A DNA stretch of 64,000 nt from Mycoplana rhizolycopersici (lineage in GTDB: Bacteria > Pseudomonadota > Alphaproteobacteria > Rhizobiales > Rhizobiaceae). Each line of letters opens with the position of its first letter. Position 1 is the stretch's first letter. The position numbers were made by a program, and so were the translations under genes. The notes beneath the pieces are model-generated. The model searched no databases, was not told where the DNA came from, and was given only the letters and a program-made list of their open reading frames with translations. Positions 51,112 to 60,516 of the stretch are shown here, one piece after another. Where the stretch lies: assembly GCF_013378445.1 (NCBI RefSeq), contig NZ_JABXYK010000002.1, positions 124,001 through 188,000 of the forward strand, in the 5' to 3' direction.

Positions 51112-53490
51112 TCAGGCTTGCGACGCTTTTCGAGCCGTTCCGGCCTTTCTGGAAGGGCTCTTTTCCCTTGCCTGCTCCATCAGTCGCTGCATGGCCCATA
51201 GGCCGAGGTCGTCGATCGTCCGTGGCTCGCTGATCAGGTAGCCCTGGTAGAGGTCGCAGCCGGCCGCGGCCAGCAGCGCCATCTTCTCGGGTGTATCGAC
51301 CCCTTCGGCCACGACCTGCATGTCCTGGGCATGGCAGAGTGCGATGACGGCGCGCAGGGTGGGGAGTGCGGCGGCATTGGCCAGGCTCTCGACCAGCGCC
51401 CGGTCGAGTTTGATCGTCTCGGCCGGATAGTCGATGATCTGCTGGACCGAGGTGTAGCCGGCGCCGAAGTCGTCGATGGAAATGCGGAAGCCCTTGCTGC
51501 GCAGCATGTCGATATTGCGCTGTGAGAGATCGCCGAGCTTGACGGCGAACGTCTCCGTCAGCTCGATCTCGATCGAGCGCGCCTCGATCCCGTAGCGGAT
51601 CAGGCCGTCGCAGAACCGCTCGCAGATCGACTTGTTGTAGAGCTCGGCCGACGAGATGTTGATGCAGAGCACCGTGTCGGAACCGAAGAGCTGCCTGATC
51701 TGCCCATACTGCGACATTGCCTTGTCGATGACCCAGCTGTCGATCTTGCTGAACAGGCCGGTCGTCTCCGCGATCGGAATGAATTCGTCCGGCGTCACCC
51801 GGCCAAGCAAGGGCGACGTCCAGCGCAGCAGCGCCTCGCACGCCGAAACCCTGCCGCGACCGTCCACGATCGGCATGTAGACGAGATGCATCTCGTCGTC
51901 CGGGCACATGGTCTGCAGTTCTTCCTCGATCTGGCGCTGGCGCGTTCTCTTCTCGTGCAGGGAGCGCGAGTAGCGGGCAGAACCGTTCTTGCCCTGCGCC
52001 TTGGCCTGGTACATCGCCGCATCGGCGTTCGCCAGCAGCTCCTGCAGGTCGGCGGCGTCGTCGGGGAAGATGGCGATGCCGATGCTGGCGGTGACGGGAT
52101 AGGACTTTTCCAGCATCTGGAAGCCGTCGGAGAAGAGACCCAGGATGGAGCGCGATATTTCGGTGATGGTGCCGTCTGCCGGGTTGGACTGCACCATGAT
52201 GGCGAACTCGTCACCCGAAAGGCGCGCCACCAGCGCCTCGGGCAGCTCGCGGTGCTCCGTCACCGACCGGACGATGGCTTGGATGCGCGGCGCGAGCGTC
52301 CTCAGAAGCTCGTCGCCCACCTTGTGCCCGTATTTGTCGTTGACGAACTTGAAGTTGTCCACGTCGATGAACAGAAGCGTGCAGCCCGTGCCCGACCGGC
52401 GGGCGCCGTCGAGGATCTGGTTCGAACGGGCGTTGAAGTGTTCGCGATTGGAAATGCCCGTCAGCGTGTCGGTCCATGAAGCGGTCTGCACGAGGGCGAA
52501 AGACTCCACCACGTTGTCGTGCAACTGCTTCATGTTGGCCGATAGGCGGCCGATCTCTCCGGCCTCATCGCTTGGCGCCAGTTCGCTGCGCCGTCCGGAC
52601 ATGACCTCCATCAGTTGCTTGTCCAGCCGGGCGACCGGGTTGGTGATGAAGCGGCGGACAAGGACCAGCACGATTCCAATGGTGAAAAGGCTGAGGACCA
52701 CAGCACCGGCCGCAAGCAGGAGCTTGAGATTCAGAAGCTTTGAATCGAGATGGTCCTGCGGCGGTGTCAGGCGGGCATGCAGCGAAGGCCCCAGCCTGAC
52801 CGTGGCCGATAGCGCGCCCTTGGCGGTCAGCGGATGGGTCGATATCTCGATCTTCGCGCCATATTCCCGTTCGAGCGCCTTCTTCATGTCGAGAAACGGG
52901 CGCGGCAGCACGGCCGTCTGAATCAGGATAGATCCATCCTTGGCGCTGGAGACGGGCTGGTTGAACGTCAGCGGATCGAGAAACTGGGAATGCACGATGA
53001 GGGGAGAGGCCCCTTCCGGCTCGATATAGGACCATCCGGAGAGCTTCGGGCTGTCGATGATGCTTCGCGCGTGCTCCAGTTGCTCCGCCGAGATCTCGGC
53101 GAATGGATCCTGGCTGTTTTCATAGTAGAAATCGACCGACAGCGGCGGGCGGATGATGGCGAGCGAAACGAAGCGCGTCGCATCCTCCGAAAGCGATTTG
53201 ATGTTCTTCTGCATCAGCACGCCTATGGCGTTGCTGCGATAGCTGGCGTCCGGCTCGCTGACGAAAAGTCTTACCGCATTGCCCTCGACGAGCGAGTAGA
53301 TCAGGCTCTTGTTTTTGGTGACGTCGTTTTCGAACACCGCTCCGAGAAGGCCCAGCTTCTGCCAGAGGCGGGCGCGCTCAAGGCCGAGAATGGACTGGCT
53401 CTGGCTGAAGTAGAGAAGGCTGGCTGCCAGTACGTAGCCTGCAAGAACAACCGGGAAGATGAGGACGAAGGCGCGTTTACCGAGAGTCAC
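51112..53490 (-). CDS. Two-TM GGDEF-EAL protein (MbaA-like)
   Basis: A 792-residue membrane signalling protein. TM1 is at about 8-28, a periplasmic sensor region at 29-254, TM2 at 255-278, and a HAMP-like linker at 279-335. The GGDEF domain (about 340-510) has SGDEF at 425-429; the EAL domain (about 530-770) has EAL at 552-554, NISS, ELTE, DDFGAGYTS at 673-681, IKLD, AEGVD and QGY, so the phosphodiesterase residues are complete. SGDEF still permits cyclase activity in some proteins. The gene overlaps by 14 bases the upstream gene for a PotD-like binding protein, with no transporter genes. Size, architecture and partner match Vibrio MbaA, which reads periplasmic polyamines through NspS. That functional match is inferred. 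Confidence 0.88.
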   Translation of the reverse strand: MTLGKRAFVLIFPVVLAGYVLAASLLYFSQSQSILGLERARLWQKLGLLGAVFENDVTKNKSLIYSLVEGNAVRLFVSEPDASYRSNAIGVLMQKNIKSLSEDATRFVSLAIIRPPLSVDFYYENSQDPFAEISAEQLEHARSIIDSPKLSGWSYIEPEGASPLIVHSQFLDPLTFNQPVSSAKDGSILIQTAVLPRPFLDMKKALEREYGAKIEISTHPLTAKGALSATVRLGPSLHARLTPPQDHLDSKLLNLKLLLAAGAVVLSLFTIGIVLVLVRRFITNPVARLDKQLMEVMSGRRSELAPSDEAGEIGRLSANMKQLHDNVVESFALVQTASWTDTLTGISNREHFNARSNQILDGARRSGTGCTLLFIDVDNFKFVNDKYGHKVGDELLRTLAPRIQAIVRSVTEHRELPEALVARLSGDEFAIMVQSNPADGTITEISRSILGLFSDGFQMLEKSYPVTASIGIAIFPDDAADLQELLANADAAMYQAKAQGKNGSARYSRSLHEKRTRQRQIEEELQTMCPDDEMHLVYMPIVDGRGRVSACEALLRWTSPLLGRVTPDEFIPIAETTGLFSKIDSWVIDKAMSQYGQIRQLFGSDTVLCINISSAELYNKSICERFCDGLIRYGIEARSIEIELTETFAVKLGDLSQRNIDMLRSKGFRISIDDFGAGYTSVQQIIDYPAETIKLDRALVESLANAAALPTLRAVIALCHAQDMQVVAEGVDTPEKMALLAAAGCDLYQGYLISEPRTIDDLGLWAMQRLMEQAREKSPSRKAGTARKASQA

Positions 53491-54532
53491 GTAACTGAAC
53501 CAGGCTGCTGATGATGCGTCTGCGGGATTGCACGGATTGGATGGTCAGTTCTTCCTGATGCTGGCTCTTTGCCAGGATCTCCGGTGCCGTGAAGATCTCG
53601 GGATTGTTGCGCATCTCGACAGGCAGGAGCGACATCGCCTCCCGGTTCGCGATCGGCATGTTCAGCGCGATCGCGTTGCGCGCCGCGTTTTTGGCGTTCG
53701 AGATATGGTTGAGCAGGTCCAGCGCCTGCGGCATTTTCTTCGACCGCTCCGTCAGGGCCATGCAATCCAGCCAGAAGAGCGTGCCCTCCTTGGGGACGGC
53801 GTAGTGCCAAAGCCCTTCGGTGCCGACCTTTTCGTTCAGGACGTGCTGGTCACCGCTGTAGCCGAGCGCCATCTGGATCTCCGGCCCGACCTCCGGGTTC
53901 TGGATCGAGGTGATGACGTAGTCGTAGGTGAGCACGAAGGGCTCCTGCGCCTTCATCAGCTGGTAGGCTTCCTTGAGCGTCTCGTTGTCGTTCGCGTTGA
54001 TCGACTTTCCGAGCAGGACCAGGGCCGGCACGAAGGCCTCGTTGTGGTCCTGGTACATGGCGATATGGTTTCGCATGGGTTCGGCCGGCGCCATGAGGTC
54101 GGCCCAGGAAGCCGGCGCCGTCTTGACTGCGTCGGATCGATAGAGAATGCCCATCGTTCCCCAGAGATAGGGAACGCCGTAGCCGCCGCAGCGCCGTGTC
54201 CAGCTGTCGTCATATTCCGACAGTGACGGTACGTTTTCAGGAGTGAGGGCCGTCAGCACTCCCCGTTCGCCGAAAAGCCGCGCGCCGTTTTCGCCCGTCA
54301 CCACCAGGTCCACATCACTCAGCGGATCGGAGAGGACCTGGTCGCGGGCGTCGCCGCTGTCGTAGTAGGTCTGGTGCACCTCGTATCCGGTCTTCTCCGT
54401 CCATTCTTTCAGGATGGCGTCGTCGATGTAGGATTCCCAGATCAGCAGGTTGAGCGTTTCGGCGGATGCGCCGGATGGTGGCGTGCAGAACGCGGCGAGT
54501 GTCGCAGTCGCGACCAAGACAGATTTCCGCAT
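53477..54532 (-). CDS. PotD-like periplasmic binding protein (NspS-like)
   Basis: A 351-residue exported substrate-binding protein of the spermidine/putrescine family (SBP_bac_8-like). The signal peptide is KSVLVATATLAAFCTPPSGASAE. The mature start TLNLLIWESYIDDAILKEWTEKTGYEV matches the PotD pattern (N/IWxxYI at the ligand edge), followed by DVDLVVTGENGARL, GVPYLWGTMGILYRSD and GYSGDQHV. I use ATG 54532; an upstream TTG at 54577 is less likely. Its last codons overlap the GGDEF-EAL gene, and no permease or ATPase gene is near, so it more likely serves as a sensor subunit than for uptake. Ligand (putrescine, spermidine, norspermidine or other) is unknown. Confidence 0.85.
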   Translation of the reverse strand: MRKSVLVATATLAAFCTPPSGASAETLNLLIWESYIDDAILKEWTEKTGYEVHQTYYDSGDARDQVLSDPLSDVDLVVTGENGARLFGERGVLTALTPENVPSLSEYDDSWTRRCGGYGVPYLWGTMGILYRSDAVKTAPASWADLMAPAEPMRNHIAMYQDHNEAFVPALVLLGKSINANDNETLKEAYQLMKAQEPFVLTYDYVITSIQNPEVGPEIQMALGYSGDQHVLNEKVGTEGLWHYAVPKEGTLFWLDCMALTERSKKMPQALDLLNHISNAKNAARNAIALNMPIANREAMSLLPVEMRNNPEIFTAPEILAKSQHQEELTIQSVQSRRRIISSLVQLRDSR

Positions 54533-54686
54533 ATACAGGCCCCGGCTTTCCCTTAACGAGACAAGGATAGCGAGCAACGATTGAGGAATTCTTACAGGAA
54601 AACCCCGCGTTGAACCTTCACGAACACATTGCGCTGCACTGCGAGGTTGCTAGGTTGCCAAAGAGGTAACTGTCGGAGAGGCGTGC

Positions 54687-55946
54687 ATGGGAGCGGAACT
54701 TTCTTCACTGCTGGGTAGGGTTATCGGTAGCGGCCAGCTGCTACTGGTCGATCCATCCGGCGGGCAGACGCACTTTGGTGACGGTTCCGGCCGCGCGCTG
54801 CGCATACGCCTTGCCGATGCGGAAGTCGGCGGGGAGATCGCCGCCGACCCGGCGCTGAAGCTGGGCGAGGCCTATATGGACGGGCGGCTGGTCGTGGAGG
54901 AGGGCGATATATTCGATCTGCTGTCGCTGCTGCGCCGCAACGGGATCCGCCGCGTCGCGACCCCGCGGCTCAAGGCGAAGGGGCTGCTGCGCCTGCTGGC
55001 CTATCAATTTGGCGCCCGAATTCCAGTCAATCGCAACCGCAGGAACGTGGCGCATCATTATGACCTCGACGCGCGCCTGTTCGATCTTTTCCTCGATCAC
55101 GACTGGCAGTATTCCTGCGCCTATTTCCAGCCGCGCGGCATTTCGCTTGATGAGGCGCAGACGGCCAAGAAGCGGCATATCACCGCCAAGCTGTTGCTGC
55201 AGCCCGGCCAGCGCGTGCTGGAGGTCGGTTCGGGCTGGGGCGGCCTCGGCATGTACATGGCCGAAAGCTCCGGCGTGGATGTGACCGGCATCACGCTCAG
55301 CGAGGAGCAACTCACCGTCTCCCGAAACCGCGTCGCCGAGCGCGGCCTCTCCGACCGGGTGCGCTTCGAGCTGACCGACTATGTCGACCTGAAGGGCGAG
55401 TTCGACCGTATCGTCTCGGTCGGTATGTTCGAGCATGTCGGGCTTGCCAATTACGACAGGTTCTTCAAGACGATGGCGCGGGTTTTGAAGAAGGAGGGCG
55501 TGATGGTCCTTCACTATATCGGCCGGGTGAAGCCCGCCTACAGCATCAATCCCTGGATCGAGAAGTACATCTTCCCCGGCGGCTATCTGCCGGCGCTGTC
55601 GGAGGTGCTGCCCGCAATCGAGCGGGCAGGCTTCCTGGTGAAGGATATTGAGATGCTGCCGATGCACTATGCCTGGACGCTGAAGGCCTGGCGGGAGCGC
55701 TTCGTCGCGCGGTGGGACGAGGCGGCGCGTCTCTATGACGAGCGCTTCTGCAGGATGTGGGAATTCTATCTCGCGGCGATGGAGGCAGCGTTCCGGCACG
55801 ATCGCCTGCCGATCATCCAGCTGCAGCTTGCCCGCCATCAGGATGCGGTACCCTATGCGCGCGACTATATCGGCGAGGCGGAAGCTTCGCTCAAGGCGTT
55901 CGAGGCGCAGCGCCCACCGCTCGCCCCGGTCCGCTTCCGGCGCTGA
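54687..55946 (+). CDS. cfa: Cyclopropane-fatty-acyl-phospholipid synthase
   Basis: A 419-residue SAM-dependent enzyme. The N-terminal part (DPALKLGEAYMDGRLVVEEGDIFDLL) is the CFA-specific lipid-binding domain; NVAHHYDLDARLFDLFLD and YSCAYFQPRG precede the methyltransferase fold, with VLEVGSGWGGLGMYMAE (SAM site) and SVGMFEHVGLANYDRFF. YIFPGGYLPALSEVL and HYAWTLKAWRERF complete the pattern. It adds a methylene bridge to unsaturated acyl chains in membrane phospholipids, commonly in stationary phase or acid stress. It is divergent from the NspS-like gene by about 155 bases and has a GGAG before its ATG. Confidence 0.95.
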   Translation: MGAELSSLLGRVIGSGQLLLVDPSGGQTHFGDGSGRALRIRLADAEVGGEIAADPALKLGEAYMDGRLVVEEGDIFDLLSLLRRNGIRRVATPRLKAKGLLRLLAYQFGARIPVNRNRRNVAHHYDLDARLFDLFLDHDWQYSCAYFQPRGISLDEAQTAKKRHITAKLLLQPGQRVLEVGSGWGGLGMYMAESSGVDVTGITLSEEQLTVSRNRVAERGLSDRVRFELTDYVDLKGEFDRIVSVGMFEHVGLANYDRFFKTMARVLKKEGVMVLHYIGRVKPAYSINPWIEKYIFPGGYLPALSEVLPAIERAGFLVKDIEMLPMHYAWTLKAWRERFVARWDEAARLYDERFCRMWEFYLAAMEAAFRHDRLPIIQLQLARHQDAVPYARDYIGEAEASLKAFEAQRPPLAPVRFRR

Positions 55947-56086
55947 CGCGCGCTATAAGCTGTGGACTCCCTCAGATCTGGCGATTGGCGTTCGCCGGGC
56001 ACGGCACTATGGTCGCCGCCCGCCGAAGCGTTTGCCCGCGCTGAAGGCGCGGCGCTTCCAACGGCAAGATTGCACAGGAGACTTCG

Positions 56087-58387
56087 ATGGCTGCCACACC
56101 GCTCAAGATCGCCAACACGATCGCCGCCGAGATCAAGGCGACCTCGGCGCAGGTTTCGGCTGCAGTCGGGCTCCTTGACGAGGGCGCAACCGTCCCCTTC
56201 ATCGCGCGCTACCGCAAGGAAGTGACCGGCGGGCTCGACGACACCCAGCTCCGCGTGCTCTCCGAACGGCTTGTCTATCTGCGCGAGCTGGAAGCGCGGC
56301 GCGCCTCCATCCTCGAAAGCATCTCCGGGCAGGGGAAGCTCACCGACGAACTCGCCGCCAAGATCGCAAGCGTTTCCACGAAGGCCGAGCTGGAAGACAT
56401 CTACCTGCCCTATAAGCCCAAGCGCCGCACCAAGGCCGAGATCGCCCGCGAACGCGGGCTCGGCCCGCTCGCCGATCGGATCCTCTCCGAACGCGACAAG
56501 GCACCGGCGGATCTGGCGCAGGCCTTCCTCAGCGCAGAGGTACCGGATGCCAAGGCCGCTCTCGAGGGCGCGCGCGACATCGTTGCCGAACAGATCACGG
56601 AAAACGCGGACCTCTTGAAGCGGCTGCGCCACCATATGAAGGAGAACGCCTTCCTTCGTTCGCGCGTCGTTGACGGGAAAAAAGAGGTTGGCGCCAAGTT
56701 TTCCGACTATTTCGAACATACCGAAAGGTGGGCGACCGTTCCGGGCCATCGCGCGCTGGCGATGCTGCGCGGCTGGAACGAGGAGGTGCTGTCCGTCGAC
56801 ATCGTCGTGGATCAGGACAATGTGGAACAGGTCAAGCCTGTCGAGCGGATCATCGCCTCCTTCTACGCGCTCGGCCAGAAGCCGGGTGACAAGTGGCTGG
56901 CGGAGGTCTTCGGCTGGACGTGGCGGGTGAAGCTTTCCATGTCGCTGTCGCTGGACCTGATGCGGGAGATGCGCGAGCGCTCGGAGGAGGAGGCGATCCG
57001 CGTCTTCGCCCGCAACCTGAAGGATCTGCTTCTGGCGGCACCTGCTGGAACGCGTGCGACGATGGGGCTCGATCCGGGTATCCGCACCGGCGTCAAGGTT
57101 GCCGTCGTCGATAACACCGGCAAGGTGCTGGAGACCACAACGGTCTATCCGTTCCCGCCGAAGAACGACGTGCGCGGCACGCAGGCCGAACTCGCCTCGC
57201 TGATCCGCAAGCACAAGGTCGAGTTGATCGCGATCGGTAACGGAACCGGCAGCCGCGAGACGGAAAAACTCGTCGCCGACATGCTGGCTGTGCTGCCCGC
57301 GCCCAAGCCCACCAAGGTGATCGTGTCGGAGGCCGGTGCATCCGTGTACTCGGCGTCGGAGACCGCGGCTGCCGAGTTCCCGAATCTCGATGTTTCGCTG
57401 CGCGGTGCCGTCTCCATCGCCCGCCGCCTGCAGGACCCGCTCGCCGAACTGGTGAAGATCGAGCCGAAGTCGATCGGCGTCGGCCAGTACCAGCACGATG
57501 TCGACCAGGGCAAGCTCAGCCGTTCTCTGGATGCGGTCGTCGAGGATGCGGTGAATGCGGTCGGCGTCGACCTGAACACCGCGTCCGCCCCGCTCTTGGC
57601 GCGCGTTTCCGGGCTTGGAAAATCGTCCGCCGACGCGATCGTCGCCCATCGCGACGCCAATGGTCCTTTCGAGAGCCGCAAGGAACTGCTCAAGGTGCCG
57701 CGTCTCGGTGCGCGCACGTTCGAACAGTGTGCCGGCTTCCTGCGCATCCCGAACGGCAAGGAGCCGCTGGACGCATCCTCCGTCCATCCGGAAGCCTACG
57801 GCGTCGCCAAGAAGATCGTCGCCGCGTGCGGCCGCGACGTGCGCAGCCTGATGGGGGACAGCGCGGCGCTGAAGAAGCTCGACCCGCAGTTGTTCGTCGA
57901 CGAGCGTTTCGGCCTGCCCACGGTGAAGGACATCGTGGCCGAACTGGAAAAGCCCGGCCGCGACCCTCGCCCGGAATTCAAGACGGCGACCTTTGCCGAC
58001 GGGGTCGACGACATCAAGGATCTGAAGGTCGGCATGCTTTTGGAAGGGACGGTGACGAACGTCGCAGCCTTCGGCGCCTTCGTCGACATCGGCGTCCATC
58101 AGGACGGTCTCGTCCACGTCTCGCAACTGGCGGATCGCTTCGTCAAGGATCCGCATGAGGTGGTCAAGGCAGGCGACGTCGTGAAGGTACGCGTCACCGA
58201 GGTCGACGTGGCTCGCAAGCGCATCGGACTGACCATGCGCAAGGACGGCGGCGGCGAGCAGCCGGCCCGCGATCAGCGCCGCGACGCGCCACGCGGCGGC
58301 AACAGCCGCGCGCAACCGCCCAAGCCGCAGCCGCCTGCACAGGGCGCGTTCGGGGCGGCGTTGGCCGAAGCGATGAAGCGGAAGTAG
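56087..58387 (+). CDS. tex: Tex family RNA-binding accessory protein
   Basis: A 766-residue protein with the full Tex layout: a helical N-terminal region ([53 protein letters not shown]), a YqgF-like nuclease fold ([31 protein letters not shown]), helix-hairpin-helix motifs ([23 protein letters not shown]), and an S1 domain near the C-terminus ([30 protein letters not shown]). A low-complexity Arg/Pro/Gln-rich tail of about 40 residues follows. Tex proteins bind nucleic acid and affect transcription. A CAGGAGACTTCG leader precedes the ATG. Confidence 0.95.
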   Translation: MAATPLKIANTIAAEIKATSAQVSAAVGLLDEGATVPFIARYRKEVTGGLDDTQLRVLSERLVYLRELEARRASILESISGQGKLTDELAAKIASVSTKAELEDIYLPYKPKRRTKAEIARERGLGPLADRILSERDKAPADLAQAFLSAEVPDAKAALEGARDIVAEQITENADLLKRLRHHMKENAFLRSRVVDGKKEVGAKFSDYFEHTERWATVPGHRALAMLRGWNEEVLSVDIVVDQDNVEQVKPVERIIASFYALGQKPGDKWLAEVFGWTWRVKLSMSLSLDLMREMRERSEEEAIRVFARNLKDLLLAAPAGTRATMGLDPGIRTGVKVAVVDNTGKVLETTTVYPFPPKNDVRGTQAELASLIRKHKVELIAIGNGTGSRETEKLVADMLAVLPAPKPTKVIVSEAGASVYSASETAAAEFPNLDVSLRGAVSIARRLQDPLAELVKIEPKSIGVGQYQHDVDQGKLSRSLDAVVEDAVNAVGVDLNTASAPLLARVSGLGKSSADAIVAHRDANGPFESRKELLKVPRLGARTFEQCAGFLRIPNGKEPLDASSVHPEAYGVAKKIVAACGRDVRSLMGDSAALKKLDPQLFVDERFGLPTVKDIVAELEKPGRDPRPEFKTATFADGVDDIKDLKVGMLLEGTVTNVAAFGAFVDIGVHQDGLVHVSQLADRFVKDPHEVVKAGDVVKVRVTEVDVARKRIGLTMRKDGGGEQPARDQRRDAPRGGNSRAQPPKPQPPAQGAFGAALAEAMKRK

Positions 58388-58525
58388 CGCTTGTGCGAAG
58401 CGCGGCAGACATTTGTGCCGGAACCGAACGGCTATCGAAGAGCGTTAACGCTGAAGCCCGCTCGATCTTGAGAGGAATCGTCTGACAGTCGCTTTATGCG
58501 GCTCGCAACGACGGAGGAGTGATGA

Positions 58526-59554
58526 ATGGGACAAGTTTTGCGTCTGCCGGCGAACGAGGTTGAGCGTCTGGTTGCAGTGCGCGCGCTTGACCTCGCCGAT
58601 AGCGGTCCCACGCCGGAGCTTTCCGCCCTCGCCAATCTGGCGCAGGGGGTGTTCGACACGCCGTTTGCCGCGGTCAACGTCATCGACGAGGATTGGCAGC
58701 GTGTCGCCGGCCAGGCTGGAATAGCACTCGGCGAATGCGCGCGTGAGATCTCCATCTGCACGCGGGTCGTTCATGCAAATGATGTCGTCGTCATTCCCGA
58801 CCTGGCCAGGCACGCGGAGCTGTGCGACATGCCCTATGTGACGGGTGAGCCCCGTTTCCGCTTTTATGCCGGCGCGCCGGTGGTCACCGAGGCTGGACTC
58901 GTGGTCGGCGCGTTCTGTGTGCTCGATACGCGCCCGCGCTCGCTGAGCGAGGCGGAGGTGAAGAACCTGCGCCGCTTTGCGATGGTGGCGGGCGCATTGC
59001 TGCGGCTGCAGACGGCCAACATCGTCATGGGGCTGGCCGAAAGAAGCCTGCGGGCTGCAGCCGTCACCGATCCGCTGACCGGATTCTATAATCGTCAGGC
59101 GCTGCCGACCTTCGTGGACGAGGCGATGGAGGACGCGCTGGCCGCGGGCAGGCGGTTCGGCGCCCTCTATCTCGATATGGACGGCTTCAAGGGCATCAAC
59201 GATCGCTTCGGCCACCATGCCGGCGACCAGGTGCTGAAGCAGGCCGCTGACCGCATCCGTTCCGTCATTCGTGCCGGTGACATGGCCGTGCGCATGGGGG
59301 GCGACGAGTTCGCGGTGTTCCTGCCTGATCCTCCGGATGCCGGCGCGCTGCGCTCCCTGTCCGAGCGCATCGTCGCAACCTTCCGCGATCCGTTCCAGGT
59401 CGAGGGCGTCGAACTGAGCGCGCAGATCAGCGTTGGCGGCGCGGTGGCGCCCGATCAGGGAAGAACCAGGGTCGAACTGCTGAAGGCCGTGGACACGGCG
59501 CTCTACGAGGCCAAGTCCGCCGGGCGAAACGGCTATCGCATCCTTGGCGGTTGA
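58526..59554 (+). CDS. GAF-GGDEF diguanylate cyclase
   Basis: A 342-residue soluble protein. Residues of about 30-165 form a GAF domain (VFDTPFAAVNVIDEDWQRV, EISICTRVVHANDVVVIPDLARH, FYAGAPVVTEAGLVVGAFCVLD). Residues 178-340 form a GGDEF domain with DPLTGFYNR, YLDMDGFKGINDRFGHHAGDQ and the intact active-site MGGDEF (258-262). An RxxD inhibition site (RAGD, 249-252) sits five residues before it. It should make cyclic di-GMP under control of the GAF ligand, with product inhibition. GGAGGAGTGATGA lies just before the ATG. Confidence 0.92.
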   Translation: MGQVLRLPANEVERLVAVRALDLADSGPTPELSALANLAQGVFDTPFAAVNVIDEDWQRVAGQAGIALGECAREISICTRVVHANDVVVIPDLARHAELCDMPYVTGEPRFRFYAGAPVVTEAGLVVGAFCVLDTRPRSLSEAEVKNLRRFAMVAGALLRLQTANIVMGLAERSLRAAAVTDPLTGFYNRQALPTFVDEAMEDALAAGRRFGALYLDMDGFKGINDRFGHHAGDQVLKQAADRIRSVIRAGDMAVRMGGDEFAVFLPDPPDAGALRSLSERIVATFRDPFQVEGVELSAQISVGGAVAPDQGRTRVELLKAVDTALYEAKSAGRNGYRILGG

Positions 59555-59560
59555 CGCGCG

Positions 59561-59884
59561 CTACGTTTCCAGCTCGCCCTTCAGCGCCTCCAGTACGCTG
59601 ACGGCGTGGCCCGCATACCGACTGATCCAGCGGTCGTGAATGGCCTTGATCGGCAGCGCATTCAGATGGTTCCAGCGTTCCCGCCCCTCGCGCCGGGCGA
59701 TCACCAGTCCGGCATCTTCAAGAACCTTCAGGTGCTGCATGACAGTGCAGCGGTCCATCTCCGGGAAAATCTGGCAAAGCCCGCCGGTGGTCATCGGCGT
59801 TTCCTTGATGGCGTCCAGCATCTGCCGGCGCTTGCCGTTCGCCAGCGCCTTGAAGATCGCATCGTCGGCCGATTCGCTTGACAT
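59561..59884 (-). CDS. ArsR-type winged-helix regulator
   Basis: A 107-residue regulator. DDAIFKALANGKRRQMLDAIKETPMTTGGLCQIFPEMDRCTVMQHLKVLEDAGLVIARREGRERWNHLNALPIKAIHDRW is the helix-turn-helix and wing of the ArsR group; the metal-binding ELCVCDL motif is absent, so it is not a classical metal sensor. The C-terminus (WISRYAGHAVSVLEALKGELE) matches regulators that accompany AHSA1 (SRPBCC) genes. It is divergent from such a gene, and a perfect palindrome covers its own start codon, which points to autoregulation. Confidence 0.88.
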   Translation of the reverse strand: MSSESADDAIFKALANGKRRQMLDAIKETPMTTGGLCQIFPEMDRCTVMQHLKVLEDAGLVIARREGRERWNHLNALPIKAIHDRWISRYAGHAVSVLEALKGELET

Positions 59885-59902
59885 GTTATATTTTTATAAC
59901 AT
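59883..59902. promoter_or_regulatory. Palindromic operator of the ArsR/AHSA1 pair
   Basis: ATGTTATA and TATAACAT form a perfect 8-base inverted repeat around TTTT. It overlaps the ATG of the regulator gene and lies about 35 bases before the AHSA1 start, so one dimer could control both divergent genes. Confidence 0.65.
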
Positions 59903-59937
59903 AATTGCGGCAGGTTCAAGCGATGATGGAGGATGGC

Positions 59938-60426
59938 ATGACGCTGGAGTTTCGCGTGAACGGCCGGATTGCAAAGCCGGTGGCCGAGGTGTTTGACGCC
60001 GTGGTCGATCCGAACAAGCTCAGCGGCTACTTCACCACGATCGGCGGGGCGAGCGCACCGCTCGTCGCCGGAACGACCGTCACCTGGTGGGGTTCCGCGC
60101 CGGTCATCGTCGAGGAGGTGGAGGAGAACGCCCGCATCGTCTTTCGCTGGGACGCGATGGTGGACGAGGGCGAGGAGGCCTACAGGACGCGCGTGGAGAT
60201 GCGCTTCACCCCGCTCGACGACGGTGGCACGATGGTCACGATCGCCGAGGCCGGATGGCGCGAAGACGCACGCGGGCAGAAGAGTTCGTACATGAACTGC
60301 GAAGGCTGGTCGCAGATGCTTGCCTGCATGAAGGCCTATCTCGAATACGGCATCAACCTGCGCCACGGTTACTATCCGAGCGAGTTGAAGGGCGTGGTCG
60401 CATCGGAGCAGCAGGAATTCGTCTAG
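59938..60426 (+). CDS. AHSA1-like SRPBCC domain protein
   Basis: A 162-residue START/SRPBCC-fold protein. LEFRVNGRIAKPVAEVFDAVVDPNKLSGYFTTIGGASAPL is the usual N-terminal strand-helix-helix, followed by GTTVTWWGSAPVIVEEVEENARIVFRWDAMVDE and VEMRFTPLDDGGTMVTIAEAGW; the end is GWSQMLACMKAYLEYGINLRHG. The family forms a hydrophobic cavity; no ligand is known for such two-gene units. I choose the ATG at 59938, with GGAGGA 4 bases upstream; earlier starts at 59923 and 59926 are possible. It is divergent from the ArsR-type gene. Confidence 0.87.
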   Translation: MTLEFRVNGRIAKPVAEVFDAVVDPNKLSGYFTTIGGASAPLVAGTTVTWWGSAPVIVEEVEENARIVFRWDAMVDEGEEAYRTRVEMRFTPLDDGGTMVTIAEAGWREDARGQKSSYMNCEGWSQMLACMKAYLEYGINLRHGYYPSELKGVVASEQQEFV

Positions 60427-60482
60427 GGAGGCGATGCCGTCGATCTCGCGCCGAAAGCCGACATCGCCTGATCGCCGCCAGA

Positions 60483-60507
60483 ACCCGGCGCCCCGTTGGC
60501 GCCGGGT
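60483..60507. terminator. Bidirectional hairpin between convergent genes
   Basis: ACCCGGCGCC (60483-60492) pairs perfectly with GGCGCCGGGT (60498-60507) around CCGTT. It lies between the stops of the AHSA1 gene and the L,D-transpeptidase gene. No T tract follows on either strand. Confidence 0.6.
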
Positions 60508-60516
60508 GATGCGTCC

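Noticed and set aside
53477-54532. Ordinary polyamine ABC transporter
   Set aside because: Only the binding protein is present; no permease or ATPase gene adjoins it, and it overlaps a GGDEF-EAL gene instead.
55865-58315. 816-codon reverse frame opposite tex
   Set aside because: Its sequence mirrors the codon bias of tex and has no domain; tex is a full-length, well-conserved protein.
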